NCBI GenBank assembly: GCA_003105035.1
Contig: PQAL01000014.1
Span: 62,001-126,000, forward strand
Source: Anaerolineales bacterium
Lineage (GTDB): Bacteria > Chloroflexota > Anaerolineae > Anaerolineales > UBA4823
Direction of reading: 5' to 3'
Length of the DNA stretch: 64,000 nucleotides
The position numbers and the translations under genes were made by a program. Of the stretch, positions 42,784 to 52,225 are shown piece by piece; positions within the stretch are counted from its first letter, which is position 1, and the number at the start of each line of letters is the position of its first letter. Below the pieces are notes generated by a model, which saw only the letters and a program-made list of their open reading frames with translations, was not told the origin of the DNA and did not search any database.

Positions 42784-44391
42784 TCAGGAAGCGCCATTAC
42801 CCCGAATTACTGCAGGGATAGATTTATATATTATTACGAAATCTTTTCTAAGAGAGTAATTCTGTATGTATTCAAGTTCGAGTTGTATTCTCGCAGATAA
42901 GGTGAGTTCACCTCGACCTGAGATTTGCATCGGACCGGTTAAACCGGGTTTGATGATCAGGCGCTGACGTTGTTCATCGTTATACATAGCAACCAGCCAT
43001 GTCTCTTCTGGACGCGGGCCAACAAGGCTCATATCGCCTCGCAAAACATTCCAAAATTGGGGAATTTCATCCAGACTCCATCGCCGTAAGAATTTACCAA
43101 CCCGGGTTGCTCTTGGATCATTTGGAATTTTATATACAGGTTCTTTCAAGTCGTAAGGATTTAAATGTTTCGTTAACATTTTTTCCGCACCATTGACCAT
43201 CGTACGGAATTTTATTAACGTAAATGGTTTCCCATTTTCTCCCGCCCTTTCTTGGAAAAATAATACGGGGCCATGGCTATCAATTTTTATGGCGATTGCT
43301 ACGAAAGGGAATAGTAGGATGAACAAAATCATACCAAGCAAAGATATCAATATATCAAGGCTACGTTTGATGATCCATTGGGTAATCGATAAAGTTTTAT
43401 TTTCGGTAATACTGGCAGGTGAAAAAATAAAACCGGATATTAAACCAGCGCCAAGAGCGGTGGAACGAATAATCAGGAGAATAATCCCCGGAAAGAGCAA
43501 GCTTTTATCTCGATGGTACAAGAAGGATAAAAATGGCATGGTTGTAAGAAATAATAAAACCATTGATACAGCGCTAACCCATAACAAATTTGGCCAAAGT
43601 ACAGAAGGCAAGAGCAAAAGTAATGCTATCCCTAAAAATGCAATTTGCCATCGCTCAGAAGGTGGAGTGTGAGAGTCTTTTATACCCTTTTCAGGTAGCC
43701 AGCGTAACATGTACGCTTTCCAGAAGCCGATATTAAACTTGCGATGGTAATACTCCTGCAGATTCTTATCATGTTGATGATATACGATTGCAGATGGTTT
43801 GAATACCATTCGATAACCCTTTCGGGCAAGGCGAAACGAAAATTCTTGATCTTCAACTGAGGCAACTTTAAAATTTGTATCAAATCCACCATTTTCTATG
43901 AAGATATCTTTACGATAAGCAGCAGAATGAGTGTCAACAAAATCAATGTATTTCTGTCTTTGCAGGCGTAGATACTTTGATTCATACTCTAGTTGAACAA
44001 AGCGTGAGACGATACTAGATTGATGAGTACGGTAAGCTCCTTTTACGCCAACAATCTCGGGGTCCTGGAAAGGTAGTATCAGCTGGGAAAGCCATTCTTG
44101 AGAGGGGATACAATCAGCGTCAGTGAAAGCCAGGATCTCCCCTGCTGCCACATTCGCACCCGCATTCCTTGCGGCTGAAGGACCTCCATGTGTGATTTGG
44201 AGGTAGCGGACACCGGGATAGGATTCGATAATTTCCTTGGTTTTATCTTTAGATCCGTCATCGACAACAATAATCTCATAGGAATCATCTAGATTTGTTT
44301 GGTCTAGAAGTCCACTCAAACAAGATGAAATCGTATTCTGTGAGTTATATGCAGGTACAATGACTGAAATCTTGGGAAAGTTTAACCCCAT
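42784..44391 (-). CDS. GT2 glycosyltransferase fused to initiating sugar-phosphate transferase
   Basis: A 535-residue fusion. The N-terminal 230 residues are a family 2 glycosyltransferase (ISVIVPAYNSQNTISSCL, IIVVDDGSKDKTKEI, AFTDADCIPSQEWL), which uses an activated sugar. Two or three helices (about 245-320) follow. From about residue 335 the protein is a bacterial sugar transferase: KRSLDILISLLGMILFILLF, VLFFQERAGENGKPFTLIKF, RVGKFLRRWSLDEIPQFWNV and GDMSLVGPRPEET, which load the first sugar phosphate on undecaprenyl phosphate. Fusion puts initiation and the second step in one polypeptide. GGAGAA precedes the ATG. It is the last gene of the exopolysaccharide operon on this strand. Confidence 0.88.
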   Translation of the reverse strand: MGLNFPKISVIVPAYNSQNTISSCLSGLLDQTNLDDSYEIIVVDDGSKDKTKEIIESYPGVRYLQITHGGPSAARNAGANVAAGEILAFTDADCIPSQEWLSQLILPFQDPEIVGVKGAYRTHQSSIVSRFVQLEYESKYLRLQRQKYIDFVDTHSAAYRKDIFIENGGFDTNFKVASVEDQEFSFRLARKGYRMVFKPSAIVYHQHDKNLQEYYHRKFNIGFWKAYMLRWLPEKGIKDSHTPPSERWQIAFLGIALLLLLPSVLWPNLLWVSAVSMVLLFLTTMPFLSFLYHRDKSLLFPGIILLIIRSTALGAGLISGFIFSPASITENKTLSITQWIIKRSLDILISLLGMILFILLFPFVAIAIKIDSHGPVLFFQERAGENGKPFTLIKFRTMVNGAEKMLTKHLNPYDLKEPVYKIPNDPRATRVGKFLRRWSLDEIPQFWNVLRGDMSLVGPRPEETWLVAMYNDEQRQRLIIKPGLTGPMQISGRGELTLSARIQLELEYIQNYSLRKDFVIIYKSIPAVIRGNGAS

Positions 44392-44428
44392 CGTTCGTAT
44401 TCTCCGTTGTTCCTTACTTGCGTAAAGC

Positions 44429-45871
44429 CTACCGAAATATATAATGAAATAGACTATGGGCTGATTTGATTATCCTATACCTTTCACCTGGATGATATAT
44501 TATTTCCAAAAACTTGTCTAATAGATATTTTGGGCGAAGATAAAATGATCGTCGAGCATCATCACACCATTTTACTATGTCTTCCGAAGATAAACCTGGA
44601 TGTGAAACAATACTTTTGTGAAGACCATCTGTAGTCAGCCAATCTTGAAAATGGTTCGTATCTAGAAGTCCATTTGCATTCGCCCAATCATAAGCTTCTG
44701 TACCTGGATAAACCATGATTGGAAGAAATTGAGCCGTATCTGGGTTAAGCTGCTTTGCTAACTGAAGTGTTTTATCCAGGCTCTGCCGTGTCTCTCCTGG
44801 ATTCCCGGCCATGAAGCATCCATGCACCCGAACGCCTGCTTTCTTTGCCGATGCACAGAATTGATAAAACTGATCCACTTTTATATTTTTATGAATGTTA
44901 TCTAATATCGATTCATCACCGCTCTCAAAGCCAACACACACCAATCTGAGGCCAGCCTCTTTCAGGTTCTTAAGGGTTTCGTAACTTACATCGGCTCGGG
45001 AATTGGCGGTGAACGGTAATCGATTTCCACGCCGGATTAATTCCTGTGACAGGGAAATAGATCTTTTCTGATCGACTGTCAATGTATCGTCTTCCAAAAA
45101 TACTTCCTTTACTTGGGGAAGCTCCTGGGATATGTAATCAAATTCATCCGCTACATTGGTAATGCTCCGTTTGCGGTAACCATGACCGGTAAGGGTTTGA
45201 GGCCATAAGCAATATGAACACTGATAAGGGCATCCCCTGCCGGTGAGTATCGCTACTTCCGGATATCGCGTGATCGAGTAGAAATAGTCTTCTACATGCA
45301 AATGTCGTTTGTATACACTGCTCACAAAAGGGATCTCATCAAGTTCTTTGATGTACTCTCGTTGAGGATTATGGACTACGGATCCGTCGTTGTTCCGGTA
45401 ACTGATACCATCAATGGAACTGAGATCATCATTGCCATCCAATTGGATTGCAAGATCTCGCAATGTATAATCATATTCACCCCTGGCAACGATATTGACT
45501 GCCGAGCTGGAATTAAGCACCTCCTCAGGTAATGCGGTGACATGAGGACCAACCATTACGATATATGCTTTAGGATACCTGTTGTGGATTGCTTCTGCCA
45601 CCCCTATATCGTTCTCAATACTTGGTGTGCTTGTATCTAAGACAATTACTCTTGGCTTGAATTCATCAATTTGATGAATAATGTCTTCTAAATCAAATCC
45701 CCGCGCAGGGGCATCAACCAGGCGGACAGTAAATCCTGCCTTTTCCAGGACTGCGGTTGCATATGCCAGCCAAATTGGATAATAAATCACGCCGGATTTA
45801 ATCACCGCCGGACTACGCTGCGAGCGAGAAAATCTATGATGAAATGGTGGATTAAGTATATATATGTTCAT
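44429..45871 (-). CDS. B12-binding-domain radical SAM protein
   Basis: A 480-residue protein with an N-terminal cobalamin-binding-like domain (about 30-150, LVDAPARGFDLEDIIHQIDE and VIVLDTSTPSIENDIGVAEA) and a radical-SAM domain with CPYQCSYCLWP at Cys214, Cys218 and Cys221. GVRVHGCFMAGNPGETRQSL near residue 320 is a conserved barrel stretch. The start at 45871 is preferred (CGGAG nine bases before it) over an ATG six codons upstream. The family performs methylations or other difficult carbon modifications. In an exopolysaccharide locus the substrate could be a sugar, a sugar nucleotide or the lipid carrier, but none of this can be read from the sequence. Confidence 0.85.
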   Translation of the reverse strand: MNIYILNPPFHHRFSRSQRSPAVIKSGVIYYPIWLAYATAVLEKAGFTVRLVDAPARGFDLEDIIHQIDEFKPRVIVLDTSTPSIENDIGVAEAIHNRYPKAYIVMVGPHVTALPEEVLNSSSAVNIVARGEYDYTLRDLAIQLDGNDDLSSIDGISYRNNDGSVVHNPQREYIKELDEIPFVSSVYKRHLHVEDYFYSITRYPEVAILTGRGCPYQCSYCLWPQTLTGHGYRKRSITNVADEFDYISQELPQVKEVFLEDDTLTVDQKRSISLSQELIRRGNRLPFTANSRADVSYETLKNLKEAGLRLVCVGFESGDESILDNIHKNIKVDQFYQFCASAKKAGVRVHGCFMAGNPGETRQSLDKTLQLAKQLNPDTAQFLPIMVYPGTEAYDWANANGLLDTNHFQDWLTTDGLHKSIVSHPGLSSEDIVKWCDDARRSFYLRPKYLLDKFLEIIYHPGERYRIIKSAHSLFHYIFR

Positions 45872-45918
45872 ACCAGTAACTCCGGTCACATTAAACCCCT
45901 GAGTCCTATGTTTCGATC

Positions 45919-47025
45919 CTAGAGATAATCAGTATAAGTTTGTTCAATTTGGGTAACCATCCTGGATAGCGTAAATTGCTCTTCTAATAATTTCCTGCCC
46001 GAATTTCCCATTGACTTGGCTTGATCAGGATGAGCTATCAGTCGAAGAACCGATTCTGCCCAACCATTTACATCACCTGCATCGACTAAATAACCAGTGG
46101 AACCATCAATTACAGCCTCTGCGCAGCCATTCACAGCTGTTGATACTACCGGTTTTGAGCAAGCCATCGCTTCAAGAATTGAGTAAGGCAAGCCTTCCCA
46201 GCGGGAGGTAGAGGTCACTACGTCTGCAGCAGGTATATACCGATATGCTTTTTCAATTCGCCCCAAGAAGAATATATTCTCTTGTAGCTGTAAAGACGCT
46301 ACCTCGGTTTTTACATGGTCATATAGAGGACCTTCTCCAATCCAGACCAGTTGCACTTCTGAATTACCTGAAACAATAAGACCAGCTCCTTTTAGAAACA
46401 TTAGCGGGTCCTTTTGAGGACTGAGCCTACCGATTTGAAGAATCACTGGGCGATTTGTTCTTAAGCTCAATCGACCACATATCGTATCACGTGCCTCCAA
46501 GTTATCAAATTGCGTCAGGTCAATTCCATTTGGCACAACTTGGATCTTTTTAGCTGGTATACCCCAGCTAATCATGCGCGCAGCGTCTACCTGACTGACT
46601 GAAAATATCTGCGTGGTTATCCCAGCGAACATCCGCTCAAAGATCATATATAGCTTGTGCCAGCGTCTTTGTCGAATATCTATTGTTTGCGGTGTGTAAA
46701 AAATGTTAGGAGCATTTCCTACCTTTGACAGCCATCGGGCAATGATCCCTGCCTCCTGGCTATGTACATGGATAATTTCAAATCTCTCTTGCTGAATTAC
46801 TCTCATGAATTCCCGCATGGATTGCATCGGCCAGATTAATTTCCCCATAGGGAGTATTATAACTTTAATTCCTGCAGCGTTGAATTCTCTGTGTGCCTCT
46901 CGAATAGCATCTGGGAAGATAACGGTCACATCATGCCCACGCAAGACAAGCTCCTTGGAAAGCGATAAAACATGCGTTGTCTGCCCAGAAATCATGGGTT
47001 CGTAGTACACCTGAAGGATCTTCAA
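45919..47025 (-). CDS. family 4 glycosyltransferase
   Basis: A 368-residue GT-B glycosyltransferase. KILQVYYEPMISGQTTHVLS (N-terminal domain with the glycine turn), DVTVIFPDAIREAHREFNAA, VVPNGIDLTQFD and RPVILQIGRLSPQKDPLMFL in the hinge and donor domain, and EGLPYSILEAMACSKPVVST with the E-x7-E-type motif are all present. A TTG at 47025 is taken as start, since GTAGGGAAT lies before it and KILQVYYEP is the usual beginning. An ATG at 47052 would overlap the upstream gene by 19 bases. It is the third of a run of glycosyltransferase genes in the operon. The sugar is unknown. Confidence 0.87.
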   Translation of the reverse strand: MKILQVYYEPMISGQTTHVLSLSKELVLRGHDVTVIFPDAIREAHREFNAAGIKVIILPMGKLIWPMQSMREFMRVIQQERFEIIHVHSQEAGIIARWLSKVGNAPNIFYTPQTIDIRQRRWHKLYMIFERMFAGITTQIFSVSQVDAARMISWGIPAKKIQVVPNGIDLTQFDNLEARDTICGRLSLRTNRPVILQIGRLSPQKDPLMFLKGAGLIVSGNSEVQLVWIGEGPLYDHVKTEVASLQLQENIFFLGRIEKAYRYIPAADVVTSTSRWEGLPYSILEAMACSKPVVSTAVNGCAEAVIDGSTGYLVDAGDVNGWAESVLRLIAHPDQAKSMGNSGRKLLEEQFTLSRMVTQIEQTYTDYL

Positions 47026-47033
47026 GATATTCC

Positions 47034-48002
47034 CTACAATTCCATTATCCAAGGCCGAAAATTTGACTTCTTAACCATTTCCTTACCCCATAAGTATCGC
47101 CTCTTTTGCACCATTCTCTGAAATAGTTTAAAAAAGTCAAAAATCCCGAGTAGAACAGGAGGCATGTATATGGCAGCATAAAGCAGCCTGGGTACCTCGG
47201 AAGCGAAAATTATTGGAAAGTCAATAATAAAAGATGAAACGCGATCATTCTTAACAGACATCAGATACCGGTTGCGTAAGGCTAATCGAGGACCTGTAGG
47301 GTTTTTCTTCCGCTGTTTACGAAGGGAATCGCCCCACCCGCGCACATGGCTACCCACAGCAAGAGGTTCATAAATAGCCTGCCAACCACACAATTGGGCT
47401 CGCCATGCCAGGTCTGCATCTTCATAATAGGCAAAGAAATCTTCATCGAAGTATTCGTTGTTAACTGCCAGCTCCTCAAACATTTCTCTTCGATAAAGAG
47501 CTAAGGCACCGCAAGCACCGAAGATCTTCCTGCTCTGGTCATATTGCCCGTGATCAAGCTCACCCTGCCCACGATCATAAGGACAGCGGGACCGGTTGAT
47601 AAATAGCCCGGTAGAATCAAGCACCTGGTTATTTTCCGAACGAAGGAGCTTGGGGGCTATGATCCCAACTTTAGGCGCTTCAAGCATAACCTTGACTAAA
47701 TGACCCAAGCAATCAGGTCGCAGGATAACATCGGGGTTCACTGATAAGATGAATGGCGCATCAGTAGTCCGGATTCCCTCATTAAGTGCAAAAGCAAACC
47801 CCAGGTTTTTATCGCAACACTTCAGTAGAATCCCCGGGTAATTTTTTGTTATCCATTCTTGAGTCCCATCTTCAGATGCATTATCGATCACAACAACCGA
47901 AATTGGTCGGTAAACTTGCCCAAGTATAGAATCCAGGCATGTCCTCAAGAAGGGGAGTGAATTCCAACTGACGACGACGATAGATACGGAGATTTCATTC
48001 AT
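47034..48002 (-). CDS. family 2 glycosyltransferase
   Basis: A 322-residue GT-A glycosyltransferase of the rhamnosyltransferase-like (WbbL/RfbF) group. SIVVVSWNSLPFLRTCLDSI is the N-terminus, VVVIDNASEDGTQEW and NKGF-like NLGFAFALNEGI follow, and FILSVNPDVILRPDCL and GACGALALYRREMFEELA are typical. FDEDFFAYYEDADLAWRAQL is the ED-rich base motif. The ATG at 48002 overlaps the stop of the O-antigen ligase gene by eight bases (ATGAATGA), so the pair is translationally coupled. The last third has a hydrophobic stretch. The sugar donor and acceptor are unknown. Confidence 0.87.
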   Translation of the reverse strand: MNEISVSIVVVSWNSLPFLRTCLDSILGQVYRPISVVVIDNASEDGTQEWITKNYPGILLKCCDKNLGFAFALNEGIRTTDAPFILSVNPDVILRPDCLGHLVKVMLEAPKVGIIAPKLLRSENNQVLDSTGLFINRSRCPYDRGQGELDHGQYDQSRKIFGACGALALYRREMFEELAVNNEYFDEDFFAYYEDADLAWRAQLCGWQAIYEPLAVGSHVRGWGDSLRKQRKKNPTGPRLALRNRYLMSVKNDRVSSFIIDFPIIFASEVPRLLYAAIYMPPVLLGIFDFFKLFQRMVQKRRYLWGKEMVKKSNFRPWIMEL

Positions 48003-49899
48003 ACTTAGTCGTTGAGATAAATGCAAGCATCCCTGTTAATGTCCAAAACAAAGCATTGACTTGCTTGGCTTCCATATTTTGATACACCCAACCTTCGATA
48101 AAAATAATTATAAGGCTGGTAAGGATGCCAATCAGGATGGCTTTGTTTCTTGAGCTTAGAGGACGGGGAAACGTCTGAATACCAATTTTTACAATAGCAA
48201 ACCAGACAAAACCCCATAAAATAATCCCGGGAAGCCCCATCTCAGTTAATACTTTAAGTACTTGACTCTCCGTGACGAAGGCAGAGGTTGGATTCGAGCG
48301 CAATGCAGCAAACCCAGTCGAGCCCAGACCGGTACCTAGGATAGGTGATTTTCTCCAGGAATCAAAAGCAAGATTCCAGGCAGCTAACCGATCTAAGTTG
48401 GTTTCATCACGCGCCCAATCAGATATTGAGCGAAAGTATTTGAGGATGATATTTTCATTTGAATCTATTTTGGTGCTAAAGTACCCTTGAGGCAAGCTGA
48501 CGACAGACACATCTGCCCAACCTGACCAGTCGTAATCACAGTTCTGTGCTGGACCACAACCAGTTATCAAACTAATATTGACTTTTTTCCCAGACCACGG
48601 AGATAGATCCAACAAGTAATTTCTCCATCGCCGGTCGCTTGGATTGATTTTTGGATTGATGTAGCGGTCTAGCAAGAATTGGCCATTATTTGGCGTATCG
48701 ACAGGAGTAACGTACACCTGAAAATCGACTCCATCACCTTTCTCTGGTGACCATACTTGAGGGTCAAGTGCGATTGCCAGTTTCAATGCCCCCGAATCAG
48801 GAACTGTGATTGGGTAAATCACCTCTGATTTACCACTATTATTTGCAGGTTCGTTTATGACAGTGCGCTGATCATTCTGGTTTTGGAGGGGATCGAAAAT
48901 CGTCCAGGTTTGAAGCTCCGAATTTCCATAAGTGGGTTTTACTCGTAGAATGTTTTGATTGGCATCCAGCGCGGGTGCATCCCGGTATTGTGTTGAGGTG
49001 AGTTCAACCAATCCAGTGCGTACAGAGGGTAATTGGTTGGCCCGTAGTGAGGTAATAACGACCCAAGCAACCAGGCCAAAAATGACCAGCCCAACCAAAC
49101 TCAATGTCAATTTTTTATTCTGTTGGAAGATACCTGCCAACAGACCAATTACCACCAAGCCGACAGCAGACGCCACCCAGATCCCTCTACTAAAGGTTAA
49201 ACCAATACAAGTAATCATGATGAGGGTCGCAGCACCTGCCAGGATCTTGAGAGTAATATTCTTTGAAGCGTAGATCATCGCTAAGGACAACGGGAAAATC
49301 AGGGCTAATGTATTCGCCAGGGTGGTTGGAGAATCAAAAACAAAATACACTCGCCTTAGGTGGGTTCCGTATATGAAAACATCTGGAAAACCCTGTCGTT
49401 GGATGATTTCGCTAGAAGGCCATAGAGAGCGGTTGAGTATAAATTCTAGTACCCCTCCAAATGCGACGATTGATCCAAGAATAATGATCAACCATATGAG
49501 TTTTTCGAACCAATCAGGAAATCTGCGTAAAACACTCAGTACTACCCAAAATATGGGTAGATACATAATTGCTGAATAAAAGCCCCACCAGGTTTGATAT
49601 CCAAATCGATCGACGATTAATAGCACAATCACATAGCCTATATAAACCAACAAGGCTAAATCCATGGCAGTTCCACTCAACATGAGCTTGCGCTTCGATA
49701 AAGATAGTATTGCCCAGATTAAAAGCAAAACGCCTAATAGAAATTCTTTCCAATACGTACCCACAGGGCCTGGAATTAAGGATTTTATAACCAGCTGGAA
49801 TGGTAAACCAATTAAGAAAATAAATAAGCCAATTGCCATGATTAGTTCTAACCAGTTAATTAGCTTACTATTTGTCGATGTTATTTTCTCAGCTTCCAT
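47995..49899 (-). CDS. O-antigen ligase/polymerase family protein
   Basis: A 634-residue polytopic membrane protein with about 12 helices and a large extracytoplasmic loop (about 290-480), the Wzy/WaaL pattern. A typical early helix pair (WLELIMAIGLFIFLIGLPFQ) is present. The last part has RLAAWNLAFDSWRKSPILGT and GLGSTGFAALRS, the conserved GxG block before the final helices. The loop contains a carbohydrate-binding-like sandwich. Such proteins polymerise or ligate polysaccharide repeats outside the membrane. GGAGAAG precedes the ATG, which overlaps the flippase gene by 11 bases. Confidence 0.82.
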   Translation of the reverse strand: MEAEKITSTNSKLINWLELIMAIGLFIFLIGLPFQLVIKSLIPGPVGTYWKEFLLGVLLLIWAILSLSKRKLMLSGTAMDLALLVYIGYVIVLLIVDRFGYQTWWGFYSAIMYLPIFWVVLSVLRRFPDWFEKLIWLIIILGSIVAFGGVLEFILNRSLWPSSEIIQRQGFPDVFIYGTHLRRVYFVFDSPTTLANTLALIFPLSLAMIYASKNITLKILAGAATLIMITCIGLTFSRGIWVASAVGLVVIGLLAGIFQQNKKLTLSLVGLVIFGLVAWVVITSLRANQLPSVRTGLVELTSTQYRDAPALDANQNILRVKPTYGNSELQTWTIFDPLQNQNDQRTVINEPANNSGKSEVIYPITVPDSGALKLAIALDPQVWSPEKGDGVDFQVYVTPVDTPNNGQFLLDRYINPKINPSDRRWRNYLLDLSPWSGKKVNISLITGCGPAQNCDYDWSGWADVSVVSLPQGYFSTKIDSNENIILKYFRSISDWARDETNLDRLAAWNLAFDSWRKSPILGTGLGSTGFAALRSNPTSAFVTESQVLKVLTEMGLPGIILWGFVWFAIVKIGIQTFPRPLSSRNKAILIGILTSLIIIFIEGWVYQNMEAKQVNALFWTLTGMLAFISTTKYE

Positions 49900-51394
49900 A
49901 AAAACTTCTCCGAAAATTATGTGATAAATATAAACTTAGAAAATATACCAGCGCTCCGGTTATGGAGCAAATTAGGATAATTAATATCGAAGAGATAGAC
50001 TTCGTAGCATTATAAAGCAGAAAAGAAACACTTAAGGCTAAGAATGCAGCGAGAATGGTCCGAGTAATTTCTCGTCGATTTTGAATAGAAAGTTTAAAGC
50101 CATAGGTACTCCTGGTCCACCATGCTAGGACGACTACTTGTACCGCTAAACCGACAGCAGCTGAAACCGCCAGGCCGATGTAGCCTAACCAGGGAGTTAA
50201 TAACAAATTTAGGATTACGCGAATTGTGGTTTGCACGCCATTAATTCCAACCACCATCCATCCCGAACGATTTATATAAACAATCCGCCATAAAGGCTGA
50301 CAAAGGGAATCTGCGAGTGCGGCCAGACTATACCAAACAATTGGTGCGCTCACGAGGCTCGTGGCTTGTGCATCAAAAGCGCCATGCTCAAAAAGAACTT
50401 GAACGATAGGAGTGCGTAATAAGACCAGACCCGCACATGCAGGTAAGGCAATTTTAAACACCAGAATTAAAGCCCCAGTGAGCTCCTTTCCAGCTGTTTG
50501 AAAATCTCCACCAGCCACTTGCTCAGCCAGGCTTGGAAACAGCGCAGTTGATATCGCCAGACCACTCAACGTAATGATCACCTGGGTCAATTGATTGGAA
50601 TAACTTAGTGCAGCCACGCCACCCGTCCCAAGTGAAGTGGCCATCGCACGATCGATAAATATAATGGCATGGTGAACGCCATATCCGACAATGAGCTGAG
50701 AAGTAAAGTAACCCCACTGTATAATTTGGGCTTTTAGCTCAGATGTAGTCGATATGACGTGTGTGTGGGTTTGTGTCCACCAGAATGGTAAAAGGCAAAG
50801 CAAAGCTGCCCCAGCGCCAATCGTTACTGCCCATGAGGCCCGTAATTCAACTTGTGAAATAGGCAGGAAACCCAGCGAGATGATGAAAACCAGGTTATAT
50901 ACCGAAGTGATGATCACTGAGCGGAAGAATCGTCGATAAACCAGCAAAATAGTTGCGAGTAGAGTGGCGAGACCCATGAATAGAATGCCCGGCAACATTG
51001 GGTAGAACAAGGAAATTGCTTGTTCTTGTTCTGCAGCAGAAAAACCGGGCGACAGCCATTTAAGGAAAAATGGGGTTAGTAATGCTGCAAGAATGGTTAA
51101 TAAGAACAACGCAACACCGAGGATCAGGAATACCCTCTTCGCAAACAGCCACGCCTTCGCCTCACCTTCTTCTTGACGAATCTTGGTAAATATGGGCAGA
51201 AACGCCGGAGATATGATGATGGGTAAGGCGATGAAAAAAAACTCGGGGACTGCAAACGCCACCAGATAAATATCAGCTACTCGGCTCGCTCCGAGGAAAC
51301 GCGCAATAAAAACCTGACGCATAAAGCCAGTCAGCGTTGCAGCCAGGAAACCTAGCCCGACGAACAAAGAAGCGCGATAGTTATCTCGTTGCAT
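49889..51394 (-). CDS. MurJ/MviN-type flippase
   Basis: A 501-residue integral membrane protein with 14 helices in the MOP superfamily. FLAATLTGFMRQVFIARFLG, ADIYLVAFAVPEFFFIALP and ISPAFLPIFTKIRQEEGEAK near the N-terminus are the MurJ pattern, which is distinct from Wzx. FVGLG precedes the first helix. MurJ flips lipid II in peptidoglycan synthesis, but paralogues in exopolysaccharide clusters are thought to move polysaccharide repeat units. It is the first gene of the operon on this strand. Its ribosome site is weak. Confidence 0.85.
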   Translation of the reverse strand: MQRDNYRASLFVGLGFLAATLTGFMRQVFIARFLGASRVADIYLVAFAVPEFFFIALPIIISPAFLPIFTKIRQEEGEAKAWLFAKRVFLILGVALFLLTILAALLTPFFLKWLSPGFSAAEQEQAISLFYPMLPGILFMGLATLLATILLVYRRFFRSVIITSVYNLVFIISLGFLPISQVELRASWAVTIGAGAALLCLLPFWWTQTHTHVISTTSELKAQIIQWGYFTSQLIVGYGVHHAIIFIDRAMATSLGTGGVAALSYSNQLTQVIITLSGLAISTALFPSLAEQVAGGDFQTAGKELTGALILVFKIALPACAGLVLLRTPIVQVLFEHGAFDAQATSLVSAPIVWYSLAALADSLCQPLWRIVYINRSGWMVVGINGVQTTIRVILNLLLTPWLGYIGLAVSAAVGLAVQVVVLAWWTRSTYGFKLSIQNRREITRTILAAFLALSVSFLLYNATKSISSILIILICSITGALVYFLSLYLSHNFRRSFYGS

Positions 51395-51531
51395 TTTCTG
51401 ATATTCTGAAATCTATCTATCTCAAAAACTTTTGCCTTGATACAATGCGAAGCGATGATCAGTTGACGATGTGTTTGGTCGTCGCTCGGGTTACTTCATG
51501 GTGTTGATAATCTTGGTTCACCCCAGCCATA

Positions 51532-51959
51532 TCAATCATAACGATCATCGCCAATTGGGCCAGTATTTGTTTCAAATATTCGGGCAACCATCTTCCAAGA
51601 ATATTTACTCAAGTCGGTTACAGACTGATACCAGCGCTCCTTCGCTGAATCATGTTTTGGATCAGTTCTAAAATATAGAATGCCTAGCGGTGTATAGATC
51701 AGCGTGTATAAAAGCTGTTCAGCGATGCAAACGCGCCGTATTCCGTCGGGCCGAGCATCCGGCTCACCGCAAAGTGCACAAAATAGTTGATCGCAGCCAC
51801 CAGCGATGTGGCGATGAACATAAATCCAGCTCGCTTTAGCCCAAGCTGAAGACCTGACGGTTTGTTGCTCAGATCTAATTTCATGTTGGTGTATATGAGC
51901 TGGATATCCATTGATAAATTTTTCTTGATCATACCTGAGTGATTGCTTCCACGCGACAC
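51532..51959 (-). pseudogene. truncated flippase remnant
   Basis: The frame 51699-51959 (start about 51932) reads KRAGFMFIATSLVAAINYFV and SRMLGPTEYGAFASLNSF, the first helices of a Wzx-like polysaccharide flippase, then stops after FYTR. The neighbouring frame continues to 51532 as LLYTLIYTPLGILYFR and ends in LSKYSWKMVARIFE, which looks like the C-terminal end of a family 4 glycosyltransferase. So this spot seems to hold a broken flippase start joined to the tail of another gene. The second assignment is uncertain. The flanking 51395-51531 and 51960-52225 hold nothing recognised. Confidence 0.55.
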
Positions 51960-52225
51960 ATGAGAAATGCTGGCAGTAAACCTGCAGTAATCACATCAGG
52001 TAAAGTTCAATTGCCTCCATTTACACGGTTGGTAAATGCATTATCGATGCGGTCTATTTTTATACCCCAATGTAGATCCGGGTGCAGCTAGAATTATAAC
52101 ATTAAGGGCCGTCACTCATTTACCATTAAGATATTCGGTTGTAGGTTACCACCTGGGTACTTATCGCTGTATCTTAGCTAAATGATGTTGCTCTCCCAAG
52201 TTTCAAGTAGTCCACCATTATGCTT

